A stretch of DNA of 64,000 nucleotides, from contig NZ_CP016761.1 of NCBI RefSeq assembly GCF_001642935.1, forward strand, positions 3,472,001 through 3,536,000, in the 5' to 3' direction. Positions 1 through 8,264 of this stretch are shown here, in pieces. The first letter of the stretch is position 1. Each line of letters starts with the position of its first letter. A program made the translations under genes and the position numbers. Under the pieces are notes generated by a model that searched no databases, had not been told where the DNA came from, and saw nothing but the letters and a program-made list of their open reading frames with translations. This DNA is from Fictibacillus arsenicus (lineage in GTDB: Bacteria > Bacillota > Bacilli > Bacillales > Fictibacillaceae).

Positions 1-441
1 TTCTAGGAGAGCATCCGTCAGAAGCTGAGAACTTTCCAACAGCACCAAGATATGTTCTCGTAAAACGAGCCTGTACATGGCAACACCCATGTCGTTTCGG
101 CTTCGGGCGATGTGCATTTTCCCTGCAAGGTCCGGACCAATTTCTTCACTGATCTTATGTTCCATCATAAAAAAGAGGTCTTCAAACTGAGGATCGTATT
201 CGAGTTTTTGGTAGTCGGTTTTAGCGACTGCTTCAACTCCTTGCAGAATTACACCCGCTTCTTTTTTATCTAAAATACCTTGTTCAGCAAGCATCACAAC
301 ATGTGCACGGTGTATTTGAAACATTTGTTTAAATAAGTAGTCCCGCTGATCGTTAAAAACAGGACGAAGCAGATGATCGACGTATGTTTTTCCTGGAAAA
401 GATGTGCCTTCAGCTTTTATAAAATCATCTTTAGATGGCAT
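1..441 (-). CDS. argininosuccinate lyase family protein (3' part outside window)
   Basis: Reverse-strand reading frame from an ATG at 441 that stays open to base 1, so only the first 147 residues are visible. The stretch KMHIARSRNDM near residue 115 matches the fumarase/argininosuccinate lyase superfamily signature that precedes the substrate-binding loop of ArgH. A clear ribosome site (AAGGAGTG) lies just upstream. ArgH splits argininosuccinate into arginine and fumarate. No argG is visible beside it, and Bacillaceae carry ArgH-like paralogues, so the exact substrate is uncertain. The family call is firm; the role in arginine synthesis is inferred. Confidence 0.75.
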   Translation of the reverse strand, partial: MPSKDDFIKAEGTSFPGKTYVDHLLRPVFNDQRDYLFKQMFQIHRAHVVMLAEQGILDKKEAGVILQGVEAVAKTDYQKLEYDPQFEDLFFMMEHKISEEIGPDLAGKMHIARSRNDMGVAMYRLVLREHILVLLESSQLLTDALLE

Positions 442-547
442 GTTTTCACTCCTTATAAAAAGGAATATTTATTGTAATTAGTGTATGGATTGGGTGAATG
501 ATTGGGAACTCGTATAACTTGGAATCGAAAGGTGCTGTGTTAAGGGA

Positions 548-690
548 TTTACGGTACGTGTTCTTGTATTTATTACACGTTCGCTCAAAATAGTTGACCT
601 ACGCTCAAACACTCTGACTTTCGCTCAAAAATCTTGAGTACCGCTCAAAATACCTTACTACCGCTCAAAAACTCATTTTTACGCTCAAAA
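548..690 (+). repeat. six-unit CGCTCAAA array, copy 1
   Basis: The head TTTACGGTACGTG starts near 548 and contains the inverted pair ACGTGT/ACACGT. CGCTCAAA then follows at 582, 602, 622, 642, 662 and 682, spaced exactly 20 bp. No plausible protein is encoded. This array and the minus-strand terminator at 741-775 fill the gap between the ArgH-like gene and the DJ-1/PfpI gene. It belongs to a family of eight arrays in the window. Confidence 0.9.
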
Positions 691-740
691 TATAGTTTAG
701 CAGCAAAATTTATTCATTCCTGTTAGGTAAAACAGGTTAT

Positions 741-775
741 AAAAACCCAAAAGATGAATACCTTCACCTCTTGGG
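741..775 (-). terminator. rho-independent terminator of the DJ-1/PfpI gene
   Basis: On the minus strand CCCAAGAG pairs with CTTTTGGG (arms 768-775 and 746-753, one G-T pair) and is followed by a run of T. It lies just past the stop codon of the gene ending at 787. Confidence 0.75.
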
Positions 776-786
776 CATCTTTTTAC

Positions 787-1311
787 TTATTTCGCTTCTA
801 AAACCGCAATAAACTCTCTCATATAATCCGGCAAATCAGGCGGACGGCGGCTTGAAACGAGGTGACCGTCAACTACTACCGGCTCATCGATCCACTCGGA
901 ACCTGCATTCTCCATATCATCCTTGATTCCAGGTGTGCTCGTTACTTTTTTACCGTTTAACACTTTTGCAGAGATTAGCACCCAGCCGGCATGGCAGATC
1001 TGCCCGATAGGCTTCTTTTCTTGTTCCATGTGTTGAACCATTTCAAGAACTTCAGGAAAACGGCGCAGCTTGTCCGGTGCCCAGCCGCCTGGGACGAGGA
1101 TTGCATCATAATCGGCAGCATTCACATCACCGAACGCGAAATCCGCTTCAGCAGGTACACCATATTTTCCGATGTACGTTTCCCCTGCCTTTTCACCAGC
1201 AAGTTCCACAATAGCACCTTCTTCACGCAACCGAAGAATAGGATACCATAACTCCAGATCCTCGAAATCATGATGAACAAGGCTGATTACTTTTTTACCT
1301 TTTAAACGCAT
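787..1311 (-). CDS. DJ-1/PfpI family protein (class I glutamine amidotransferase-like)
   Basis: A protein of 174 residues starting MRLKGKKVISL. The nucleophile elbow QICHAGWVL and the upstream LVPGGWAPDKLR are typical of the PfpI/YfkM/YraA branch of the DJ-1 superfamily, whose members act as cysteine proteases, deglycases or stress proteins. The start at 1311 is preferred over the upstream ATG at 1329, because GGAGGTG lies 9 bases before 1311 and inside the longer version. It is cytoplasmic with no signal peptide, and appears to be a single-gene unit with its own terminator. The enzymatic activity cannot be told from sequence. Confidence 0.85.
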   Translation of the reverse strand: MRLKGKKVISLVHHDFEDLELWYPILRLREEGAIVELAGEKAGETYIGKYGVPAEADFAFGDVNAADYDAILVPGGWAPDKLRRFPEVLEMVQHMEQEKKPIGQICHAGWVLISAKVLNGKKVTSTPGIKDDMENAGSEWIDEPVVVDGHLVSSRRPPDLPDYMREFIAVLEAK

Positions 1312-1429
1312 GTTTAACATCACCTCCACTACCTATATTTCCTATTCAGCGTAACATTAATCTTTATTTGGTTGATAGTGTGATGGTAGCATATGTATAA
1401 ACTAATTTATAAAAAGTGGAGGTTAAAAA

Positions 1430-1516
1430 GTGAACGGGAGAAAAATAGCAGGTATCGTTTCATTCTTCGTGGCTTTCATAGCATCATTTTTAATTGTACA
1501 GTGGATATTGTCATAG
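1430..1516 (+). CDS. 28-aa predicted single-span membrane peptide
   Basis: A GTG-started frame of 28 codons (MNGRKIAGIVSFF... ending QWILS): a short basic start followed by about 20 hydrophobic residues, so one membrane span is expected. Support comes from a good ribosome site (GGAGG, 7 bases upstream) and a strong terminator beginning 5 bases after the stop, giving a complete small transcription unit. No known family was recognised; a membrane-embedded regulatory or stress peptide is possible but unproven. Confidence 0.6.
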   Translation: MNGRKIAGIVSFFVAFIASFLIVQWILS

Positions 1517-1520
1517 TAAA

Positions 1521-1546
1521 ACCCGGAGATTTTCTTCCGGGTTTTA
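1521..1546 (+). terminator. terminator of the 28-aa peptide gene
   Basis: ACCCGGA and TCCGGGT form a 7-bp stem with a short loop, followed by TTTT. It starts immediately after the TAG at 1514-1516. Confidence 0.8.
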
Positions 1547-1616
1547 TTGTTTCGTATGTGATTGTAAGACCCGGTTTAAGGGGACATTTATGAAGTTTGA
1601 AGGATTTCACGTGGGG

Positions 1617-1910
1617 TTAGTTTTGTTGTTTCAACTCGAAGATTTCGCGATCGTGTTCTGCAATCTTAAAATCATAATACTTTAAATCGCTTTTTCGAAC
1701 CATATTTTCTTCGATGTTTGTTACTCTTTCTTCGATGTTTGTTACTCTTTCTTCGATGTTTGTTACTCTTTCTTCTATGTTGGTTAATCTTTCTTCAATG
1801 TTTGCTACTCTTACTTTTAAATCTGCAACATCAGCTGTTAGCTCCAAAACGCTTTGTTGTGTTTGCTGAGTTATTTCTAAAATCTTTTGTATCATTTCTT
1901 TTTCGCTCAT
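1617..1910 (-). CDS. small heptad-repeat coiled-coil protein
   Basis: About 97 residues starting MSEKEMIQK. The start at 1910 is chosen because GGAGGTG lies 6-7 bases upstream; the ATG at 1919 overlaps that site. The middle is a run of near-identical heptads (IEERVTN repeated), encoded by 21-bp tandem DNA repeats between about 1709 and 1800. A long parallel coiled coil is expected. It resembles the gene at 59817 in build and size but with a different heptad. No catalytic motif and no signal peptide. Function unknown. Confidence 0.75.
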   Translation of the reverse strand: MSEKEMIQKILEITQQTQQSVLELTADVADLKVRVANIEERLTNIEERVTNIEERVTNIEERVTNIEENMVRKSDLKYYDFKIAEHDREIFELKQQN

Positions 1911-2326
1911 TATATACACCTCCTTTGTATCATTATATCAAAACGGCTTCCTAATTACGTTAATATTATTAAACAAATGTTTCAATTAGCTGCGCAGAAT
2001 CGCTATTATCTCCCTGACATCTTTCTTAATAATTTCCAAATTCTCTAAAATATTTTCTGCTATTTTAATCATTTAATCTATTTTTTCCATTAATATATTT
2101 CCTCCAATCTAAATGTTTTAGCAACTCACTCTTGTTATTCTTTCACTCCGTTAAAAACCACACCATCCTTGAAGTGGTGTCAATGAGAAATGAAAGAATA
2201 AGTCTGCTTTCTTCCATTTGAAGCGCTAGTTTGTTACTATTTCTAATATATTTCTTTTTTCAAAAATTAATAAAGTTTACTATTATTAAGGTTTCCTAGA
2301 GTACAGCATAAGGAAGTGTACACATT
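1911..2326. other. AT-rich intergenic region with a possible decayed small ORF
   Basis: On the minus strand a GGAGG site precedes a 5-codon frame (MEKID, stop) and then an ATG at 2072 opening 28 codons to 1986 (begins MIKIAENILENLE). This looks like a remnant or a very small amphipathic peptide and is not called as a gene. A 6-bp hairpin (ACACCA/TGGTGT, 2159-2180) with T-rich flanking on the minus strand is also present. The ribosome site of the MFS gene (AAGGAAG) is at the right end. Nothing else was recognised. Confidence 0.3.
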
Positions 2327-3526
2327 ATGGCAGTTTGGAAGCGAAATTTATGGGTGCTATGGGTCGGCGTCTTCTTTACTTCAGCCAGCTACTCCATGGT
2401 CGTTCCTTTTTTACCTCTTTTTCTCCTTCAGATTGGTGTTCATGACCACACCGAGATCTGGTCAGGACTTATTTTCAGCTCAGCCTTTTTTGCAGGTGCC
2501 ATAGCTTCTCCTTATTGGGGGATGATGGCCGATCGATACGGAAGAAAGCCGATGATAATCCGCGCAGGTGCCTTCCTGTTCATTATCTACACATTAACTG
2601 CATTTGTTACGAACGCTTATCAGCTACTCGCACTGCGTATAGCGCAAGGATTACTGACGGGCTACATTCCTGGTGCGATTGCACTGATTGGAACAAACAC
2701 ACCGAAAAAGAATGTCGGCTACGCGCTTGCGATGATTTCCTCTGCGGGTGCATCAGGCGGAATTATGGGTCCGCTGCTTGGTGGCGGGCTAGCTGAATTG
2801 TTCGGGAACCGCTGGGCTTTTGCGAGTGGAGGTTTCTTATCTCTCATCTCGACTCTTTTAGTTATCTTCTGGGTAACCGAAGAAAAATTTACACCGAGCA
2901 AAGAAAAAGGATCTGTTTTAAAAGACATTCGTGTCGCAGCAGCCAACAAACCCTTTATGAACGTGCTGTTTTTATCGATCATCACCGCTCTCTCTATCTT
3001 AACGATCGAACCCGTTCTTCCCCTTCATATATTAACAATCAGTGGTTCATCTGATAATACGGCACTTTTAGCGGGCATCGTCTTTTCATTACCGGGTATT
3101 GCAAGCATTATTTTTGCCGCTTATTGGGGACGCATGTCTGATAAAATCGGGTTTCAAACTGTATTGATGATCGGCTTATTGGGTGGCGGAATCGGAACCA
3201 TTGCACAGGCTTGGTTTGATGGTGTTTGGGGCTTTTCTTCAATACGTTTTCTATACGGAATTTTCTTTTGCGGCGTTTTCCCAGCCTTAAATGGGTTGGT
3301 TGTTCAAACCACACCGGACGAATTCAGAGGACGAGCTTTCGGACTTCAGCAAACTGCCACTCAAATTGGAGCCATGCTCGGACCGCTAGTTGGGGGAGTG
3401 ATCGGCGGATTCTTCCCCGTCGAGATCGTTTTCGTCGTAACAGGTGTAATGCTGCTAATCGCGATGTGGTACGCGTATTCATTTAAAGACGAAACCAAGG
3501 AGTTAAAAAAAGCCGTCGGCAGTTAA
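2327..3526 (+). CDS. MFS drug exporter, DHA1 type
   Basis: 399 residues with about 12 hydrophobic spans. The loop 2-3 signature of the major facilitator superfamily is present (GMMADRYGRKP, about residues 64-74), and the equivalent second-half loop reads GRMSDKIG. The glycine/proline-rich GGIMGPLLGG in helix 5 is the antiporter motif C of drug:proton exporters. The build is MdtG/YfmO-like, so export of a toxic compound by proton exchange is likely; the substrate is unknown. It is followed after 45 bases by a small gene on the same strand, with no terminator between them, so co-transcription is possible. Confidence 0.85.
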   Translation: MAVWKRNLWVLWVGVFFTSASYSMVVPFLPLFLLQIGVHDHTEIWSGLIFSSAFFAGAIASPYWGMMADRYGRKPMIIRAGAFLFIIYTLTAFVTNAYQLLALRIAQGLLTGYIPGAIALIGTNTPKKNVGYALAMISSAGASGGIMGPLLGGGLAELFGNRWAFASGGFLSLISTLLVIFWVTEEKFTPSKEKGSVLKDIRVAAANKPFMNVLFLSIITALSILTIEPVLPLHILTISGSSDNTALLAGIVFSLPGIASIIFAAYWGRMSDKIGFQTVLMIGLLGGGIGTIAQAWFDGVWGFSSIRFLYGIFFCGVFPALNGLVVQTTPDEFRGRAFGLQQTATQIGAMLGPLVGGVIGGFFPVEIVFVVTGVMLLIAMWYAYSFKDETKELKKAVGS

Positions 3527-3571
3527 CTTGTGTTATAAATAATACAAACCTTTTGTTAGGAGTGAGATTCC

Positions 3572-3799
3572 ATGGGGAAATGCACGATTGATCATACGTT
3601 GGAAGATGTAAAACAAAAGCTTGTTGACCAAGCTGCATTCATGCCAAAAAATCTGGTGCGTGAAGTGGAAGGTTCATTAACAGAAAAAGCAGATCAGGAG
3701 TTTTTGAACGAAGTCTTTCATCTATTAAAAAAGTATGATTTGGCTGATGAAACAGAAAGAGAAGAACGGAACGAGAAACTAAATGATTTAGTAAAATAG
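3572..3799 (+). CDS. 75-aa hypothetical acidic protein
   Basis: A small soluble, highly charged, mostly helical protein (MGKCTIDHTLEDVKQKL at the start) with a good ribosome site (TAGGAGTG). The family was not recognised. Its natural terminator originally began directly after the stop, but the loop of that hairpin is now occupied by an IS3-family element, so the 3' end of its transcript is probably changed. Confidence 0.65.
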   Translation: MGKCTIDHTLEDVKQKLVDQAAFMPKNLVREVEGSLTEKADQEFLNEVFHLLKKYDLADETEREERNEKLNDLVK

Positions 3800-3800
3800 A

Positions 3801-3810
3801 AAAACCCGGG
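3801..3810. terminator. left arm of a terminator split by the insertion element
   Basis: AAAACCCGGG at 3801-3810 pairs with CCGGGTTTTT at 5108-5117. If the element (3816-5102) and one copy of the AAT duplication are removed, the two arms rejoin as a near-perfect hairpin with a loop of about 8 bases and T/A runs on both sides. That is a bidirectional terminator for the convergent genes ending at 3799 and 5123. Confidence 0.8.
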
Positions 3811-3855
3811 CTAATTAGACTGACCTAGTCATTTGAGACAATAATAAAACACCCT

Positions 3856-4608
3856 TTAGGCTGCCATACTACCAAATTCAATTGGGGTGTGGTAGCCTAA
3901 TTTTTCTTGGATACGTTCTTCATTATAATACTTCATGTATTGATCTACTTGTTCCCTGATTTTATCCATCGACATAGAATTAAACTTCACATACTGAAAT
4001 CCTTCAGATTTTAGATTTGAATGGAAGGACTCGATAACCGCATTATCCCAACAATTTCCCCTTCTGGACATACTGCTAATCAATTTTCTTTCGTTTACTA
4101 AATGTTGATACGTATAGGATGTATACACACTTCCTTGATCAGAGTGAATAATGACCCCTTTGGGGTTCCCTCGTGATTCCAAAGCTGCTTTTAACGTATC
4201 TGCCACAAGAGGGGTTTGTTGATGGGTATAGAGCTTGTAAGCCACAATTTGATTATTAAATAAATCCATTATGGTTGATAAGTACAATGTGGTTGAACCA
4301 TACTGAATATACGTTATATCTGTTACCCATTTTTGATTAGGCAAAGTTGCTGAAAAATCTCGCTGTAAAATGTTTGGTGCGACAATGATTGATTCCCCTT
4401 GAGATTTCCACTTGCGCTTTGGTTTTACACGGCACTGTAGATGATGCTTTTGCATAATACGTTGAACAGAATTTCGATTCAAACTAATTTGATGTCGACG
4501 CTTTAGTAAATTCTTAATTTTACGATGACCATAACGATAGTTAGTCTGTTCACAAAGGGAGATAATGGCCTGCTCTGATTTAGACAGTTCATCAGATGGA
4601 GCAGACAA
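3856..4608 (-). CDS. IS3-family transposase OrfB (catalytic part, DDE)
   Basis: The DDE integrase core is complete: the first Asp in WVTDITYIQYG, the second in VIIHSDQGSVY, and Glu in NCWDNAVIESFHSNLKSE. An HTH_21-like region (YRYGHRKIKNLLKR) precedes it. The frame begins here at a TTG but stays open upstream to 4707, adding residues such as VVLRLVKRLRKKYT. It therefore has no proper start of its own and is made as an OrfAB fusion by -1 slippage on AAAAAG at 4707-4712, just before the orfA stop. It cuts and joins the element ends. Confidence 0.93.
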   Translation of the reverse strand: MSAPSDELSKSEQAIISLCEQTNYRYGHRKIKNLLKRRHQISLNRNSVQRIMQKHHLQCRVKPKRKWKSQGESIIVAPNILQRDFSATLPNQKWVTDITYIQYGSTTLYLSTIMDLFNNQIVAYKLYTHQQTPLVADTLKAALESRGNPKGVIIHSDQGSVYTSYTYQHLVNERKLISSMSRRGNCWDNAVIESFHSNLKSEGFQYVKFNSMSMDKIREQVDQYMKYYNEERIQEKLGYHTPIEFGSMAA

Positions 4609-4700
4609 CCAACGATAGTATGTGGATCTTGGAACGTTTAAAGCGCATAGAACAGCCGTAACTGTGTACTTTTTTCGTAATCTTTTTACTAAACGGAGAA

Positions 4701-5018
4701 CTACTTCTTTTTCAGCTCCTTTTCGATCTCCAAATACTTTTTTAAAATCTCATTCTCCTGTTTATAGTGATTGAATTGACGTTCTTTCTTTTCCTCTTCA
4801 CTAGCTGAATCAGGCCCTTGACCATAAGAGTATTGCTTGCCTATTGGCTGATTAAACCGATGTACTTGATTTTCCCGATACCATTTCATCCATGTTTTTA
4901 TTTGAGAAACATTTTTAATGTCATACTTATTCATGATTTCTTCATTCGTAAATTGGCCACTCATTTTATCCTTAACTACAGCCCACTTTGTTTCTTTTGA
5001 ATAAACGTTTTTGCCCAC
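4701..5018 (-). CDS. IS3-family transposase OrfA (DNA-binding part)
   Basis: 105 residues with an N-terminal helix-turn-helix (YSKETKWAVVKDKMSG...TNEEIMNKYDI) and a C-terminal leucine-zipper-like coiled coil ending EIEKELKKK. It binds the element ends and, alone, usually limits transposition in this family. The last codons contain the slippery AAAAAG followed closely by the TAG stop, which lets some ribosomes shift -1 into orfB. It starts just inside the right inverted repeat, as usual. Confidence 0.92.
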   Translation of the reverse strand: MGKNVYSKETKWAVVKDKMSGQFTNEEIMNKYDIKNVSQIKTWMKWYRENQVHRFNQPIGKQYSYGQGPDSASEEEKKERQFNHYKQENEILKKYLEIEKELKKK

Positions 5019-5122
5019 GCAAAAACACCTCCGATTATCACTTTTAATAAGTGTATCATTTCGAAGGTGTTTTATTGTGTCCCATTTATCTAGGTTAGTC
5101 TAAATGTCCGGGTTTTTACTTA

Positions 5123-5767
5123 TTATTCTTTATTAGGCTCTACCGTCTCAAGCATCGCCCACAAACTAGGCTCCACGCCTTCCATTTCTGCTTTCGATGG
5201 AATATGGAGCGATAAGTAAAGCAGCTCCCCTTCCACTTCCTTCACTAAATACATAACCACATCGTACTCTTCACTTACTCCCTTCACGAAGAACTTTGCA
5301 TCATGAAAATAAGAGAAGTAAATGTCGGTAGCGGGTAAATCATTGGCTTTACCGGTTTGTTCCTCTGCACTTTTCAGCGACGACTCTTTTAAGCTTTCAA
5401 GATCTGTTGATGGATCCAATTTTTCAATCGTGGCATACAAGGTTGGATCGTTCGCGAATGCGATCCTACCTGTCGTCTCGTTCTCTTTTTCAAAATTGTA
5501 AAGGTCCAGCATGTAAAAATGATACCCGTTAGCGCTTTGCTGGAGTTCAGCTGGCCGCTGCTCTTTCATCCCCTCAATTTCTACTTCGATATTTTTAGTC
5601 GGTGGAAGGTTTGACTCTGGCTGATTTTCCTTTTCTTTATCGTTTTCTTTTTCTTTTACTTCTGTAGGGGGTTTTTGAGGTTTTACTGTTTCTTTTTCAC
5701 CGCTAGAACATGCAGTTAAAGTGAAAGCAAGTGTAAACAAGATTCCAACACTAAGGACTCTCTTCAT
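5123..5767 (-). CDS. hypothetical lipoprotein
   Basis: 214 residues with a classic lipoprotein signal: basic MKRV, a hydrophobic stretch and the lipobox LTAC with the lipidated Cys at 20. A Lys/Glu/Pro-rich low-complexity linker (about residues 25-55) leads to a globular domain of about 150 residues. The start at 5767 is used because AGGGG lies 8 bases upstream; the codon at 5770 is TTG. Probably anchored on the outer face of the membrane. No recognised domain. Its terminator (right arm 5108-5117) has been separated from its partner arm by the insertion element. Confidence 0.7.
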   Translation of the reverse strand: MKRVLSVGILFTLAFTLTACSSGEKETVKPQKPPTEVKEKENDKEKENQPESNLPPTKNIEVEIEGMKEQRPAELQQSANGYHFYMLDLYNFEKENETTGRIAFANDPTLYATIEKLDPSTDLESLKESSLKSAEEQTGKANDLPATDIYFSYFHDAKFFVKGVSEEYDVVMYLVKEVEGELLYLSLHIPSKAEMEGVEPSLWAMLETVEPNKE

Positions 5768-5943
5768 CAAATCATCCCCTTTTCACCTGTTTCCTTCTTT
5801 TTCAATGCAATTGCAATAAAATCCTCTAAAAAACATGACTTTATACGTTATGAAACACCCTGAATGTTATGCCTGAAAAGTTTTATTAGTCTATTTTTTT
5901 GGTACTCAAATCATTAAAAGACAAAGATTTGCATTAACTTGGT

Positions 5944-6023
5944 GAATCGTTTCGATTTATCGTTGACTCTAAAAATGAAAGCGCTTATAATTTTTATTAA
6001 CAGAATTATCGAAACGTTTCGAT
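5944..6023 (+). promoter_or_regulatory. GH3 promoter with cre box and LacI-type operator
   Basis: The -35 TTGACT (5963-5968) and -10 TATAAT (5986-5991) are separated by 17 bp, a near-consensus sigma-A promoter. A cre-like box TGAAAGCGCTTATA (5975-5988) overlaps the spacer and -10. The perfect palindrome ATCGAAACGTTTCGAT (6008-6023) lies just downstream of the expected start point. A partial copy (AATCGTTTCGATT) lies at about 5945-5957. Catabolite repression by CcpA plus repression by a LacI-family protein is inferred; the same palindrome core occurs upstream of the LacI gene at 28613. Confidence 0.8.
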
Positions 6024-6083
6024 TGTTCATCACGTACATACATAATAAAAAACAAACTCTCAAAAATCTGGAGGTACTTATTC

Positions 6084-8252
6084 ATGCTTAAGCAAAAAGT
6101 ACAAAATCTGATTGACGAAATGACATTGGATGAAAAGATCGGCCAACTGCTCCAGCTAGCTACTCCTTTTTTCAAAGGTTCATCCGATCAAGGATTCATT
6201 ACAGGCCCTATGCAGGAAATGGGGATTACTGATGACGTTGTGCGGAACACAGGCTCTGTACTTGGAGGCTCCGGGGCTAAAGAAACAAGAAATATTCAAG
6301 AAACTCATTTAAAAGAGAACCGCCTTGGCATCCCCCTTTTAATGATGGCTGATATTGTTCATGGTTTCAAAACCATTTTTCCTGTTCCGCTTGCGATCGG
6401 ATGCTCATGGGATATGGAACTTGCCGAAAAGAGTGCTGAGATTGCAGCAAAAGAAGCTTCTGTTTCTGGTGTCCATGTTACGTTTGCACCGATGGTCGAT
6501 CTAGTCCGTGATCCGCGCTGGGGCAGAGTGATGGAATCCACAGGTGAAGATCCTTACTTGAACAGCGAATTTGCTCGTGCGTTTGTTCGAGGGTTCCAGG
6601 GGTCAGATTTGACGAACGATAAAGACCGGGTTGCAGCGTGCGTGAAACACTTTGCGGCATACGGGGCACCTGAAGGCGGACGCGACTACAACACGGTTAA
6701 CATGTCCGAGCGACAACTGCGTGAATCGTATCTTCCAGCTTATAAAGCAGCTCTGGATGAGGGGTGCGAGATGGTGATGACTGCTTTCAACACGGTTGAT
6801 GGCATTCCTGCTACTGCGAACAAAAAGTTGATGCGCGACTTGCTTCGGGATGAGTGGGGATTTGAAGGTGTGATCATCTCCGACTGGGGTGCTGTAAAAG
6901 AACAGCTGCCACACGGTGTGGCTGAAGACGAAGCGGAAGCGGCATACAAAGCGCTTCAAGCCGGTGTTGATATTGAAATGATGACCACATGTTATATCGA
7001 TCATATAAAAGAACTTGTGGAAAGCGGAGCATTGGCGGAATCGCTTGTCGATGAGTCGGTTGAACGAATTTTATCGCTCAAACAGAAACTGGGACTCTTT
7101 GAAAATCCTTATCGCGGAGCGGATGAAAAACGTGCAGCCGAAGTCATTTTATGTGAGGAACACCGTCAAACGGCTCGTGAACTGGCAGCCAAATCGTGTG
7201 TTCTTTTGAAAAATGAAAATGTACTGCCATTAAAACCTGAACAAAAGATCGCGTTGATCGGTTCGTTCGCGCAAAGCGGCGATTTGATGGGACCGTGGTC
7301 ATGGCAAGGTGCCCATGAAGATGTGGTAAAAGTGGATACAGGATTACGTACAAAACTAGCAGATCCATCCCTTCTTTCGGTCGCTGTCGGCAGTGATGTT
7401 GAAACTGTCACAACTGAACAGTTAAAAGAAGCAGTGGATACAGCGAAAGATGCTGATGTGGTTGTGCTGGCACTTGGGGAAGCTTCCTTCATGAGCGGTG
7501 AAGCTGGCTGCCGTGCAGATATCCGCTTGCCTGAACCTCAGCTTCAATTGATTCAAGAAATCAAGAAACTTGGTAAGCCAACTGTTGCGGTACTGTTTAA
7601 CGGCCGTCCGCTCGATTTGCATGGTGTGGTGGAACATGTGGATGCGGTGCTGGAAGCTTGGTATCCAGGTACAGAAGGTGGAGCTGCGATTGCCGATCTA
7701 TTGTTCGGTGACGTGAATCCGACTGGACGATTATCCATGTCGATGCCGTTCTCGGTTGGACAAGTGCCTGTCTATTACAATCACTTCAACACGGGACGTC
7801 CACAGCCGACTCCTGATAACAAAGAACGTTATCTGTCGCATTATCTCGACATTCCGAACGAGCCATTATTCCCGTTTGGATTTGGGTTGAGTTATACGGA
7901 GTTTAAGTATGAAGATGTAAAGTTATCTGGTGACACGTTAACGGAGGACGGAAAGCTGATTGCTTCTGTAACCGTAACGAACACTGGCGATCGAGCTGGC
8001 GAAGAACTCGTTCAATTGTACATTCGCGATATCGCCGGTGAAGTCGTGCGTCCCGTAAAAGAATTGAAAGGTTACAAAAAGATTGAACTTGAGCCTGGAG
8101 TTTCTGAAACTGTGACGTTTGAGATTAAAGAAGAAATGCTTCGCTATCATCACGAAAACCTGGAGTTTAAGAGTGATGCTGGTCGTTTCAACGCTTTTAT
8201 CGGTAAAAACAGCCAAGACGTCGTGAGTGTCCCATTTAAATTAGTAAAATAA
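6084..8252 (+). CDS. GH3 beta-glucosidase (cytoplasmic)
   Basis: 722 residues, the usual length for a three-domain GH3 enzyme: a TIM-barrel domain (to about 330), an alpha/beta sandwich (about 365-560) and a C-terminal fibronectin-III-like domain (about 610-710). The nucleophile is Asp267 in ISDWGA, the likely acid/base Glu473 in SGEAGCRA, and the sugar-binding KHF and RDPRWGR motifs are present. There is no signal peptide, so it acts on imported oligosaccharides. From memory it closely resembles the Listeria Lin1840 type, which favours sophorose and laminaribiose; the substrate here is inferred. A strong GGAGG site, own promoter and terminator frame the gene. Confidence 0.92.
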   Translation: MLKQKVQNLIDEMTLDEKIGQLLQLATPFFKGSSDQGFITGPMQEMGITDDVVRNTGSVLGGSGAKETRNIQETHLKENRLGIPLLMMADIVHGFKTIFPVPLAIGCSWDMELAEKSAEIAAKEASVSGVHVTFAPMVDLVRDPRWGRVMESTGEDPYLNSEFARAFVRGFQGSDLTNDKDRVAACVKHFAAYGAPEGGRDYNTVNMSERQLRESYLPAYKAALDEGCEMVMTAFNTVDGIPATANKKLMRDLLRDEWGFEGVIISDWGAVKEQLPHGVAEDEAEAAYKALQAGVDIEMMTTCYIDHIKELVESGALAESLVDESVERILSLKQKLGLFENPYRGADEKRAAEVILCEEHRQTARELAAKSCVLLKNENVLPLKPEQKIALIGSFAQSGDLMGPWSWQGAHEDVVKVDTGLRTKLADPSLLSVAVGSDVETVTTEQLKEAVDTAKDADVVVLALGEASFMSGEAGCRADIRLPEPQLQLIQEIKKLGKPTVAVLFNGRPLDLHGVVEHVDAVLEAWYPGTEGGAAIADLLFGDVNPTGRLSMSMPFSVGQVPVYYNHFNTGRPQPTPDNKERYLSHYLDIPNEPLFPFGFGLSYTEFKYEDVKLSGDTLTEDGKLIASVTVTNTGDRAGEELVQLYIRDIAGEVVRPVKELKGYKKIELEPGVSETVTFEIKEEMLRYHHENLEFKSDAGRFNAFIGKNSQDVVSVPFKLVK

Positions 8253-8264
8253 AATAACGAAAAT

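Larger units (their letters stand above)
3816..5102 (-). mobile_element. complete IS3-family insertion sequence (IS150-like), 1287 bp
   Basis: The ends are imperfect inverted repeats: the left begins TAGACTGACCTAG and the right, read inward, TAGACTAACCTAG, with further matching to AATAAAACACC. A 3-bp direct repeat AAT flanks both sides (3813-3815 and 5103-5105). Inside are orfA and orfB joined by a -1 frameshift window, as in the IS3 family. The DDE residues are present, so the element may be active. The subgroup label is a judgement from gene arrangement. Confidence 0.93.

Noticed and set aside
548-690. CRISPR-like look of the CGCTCAAA arrays
   Set aside because: The repeat core is only 8-10 bases with 12-base spacers, spacers are shared between arrays, and no cas genes are present.
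2159-2180. Hairpin ACACCA/TGGTGT as a terminator
   Set aside because: The stem is only 6 bp, and no gene ends on the strand that carries the T-run.
3812-5104. IS3 ends with TTAGACT and a longer duplication
   Set aside because: Only the TAGACT ends give matching flanks (AAT on both sides); shifting by one base leaves no direct repeat.
6603-7004. 133-residue open frame antisense to the GH3 gene
   Set aside because: Lies wholly inside a conserved GH3 coding region; composition and start context do not support it.
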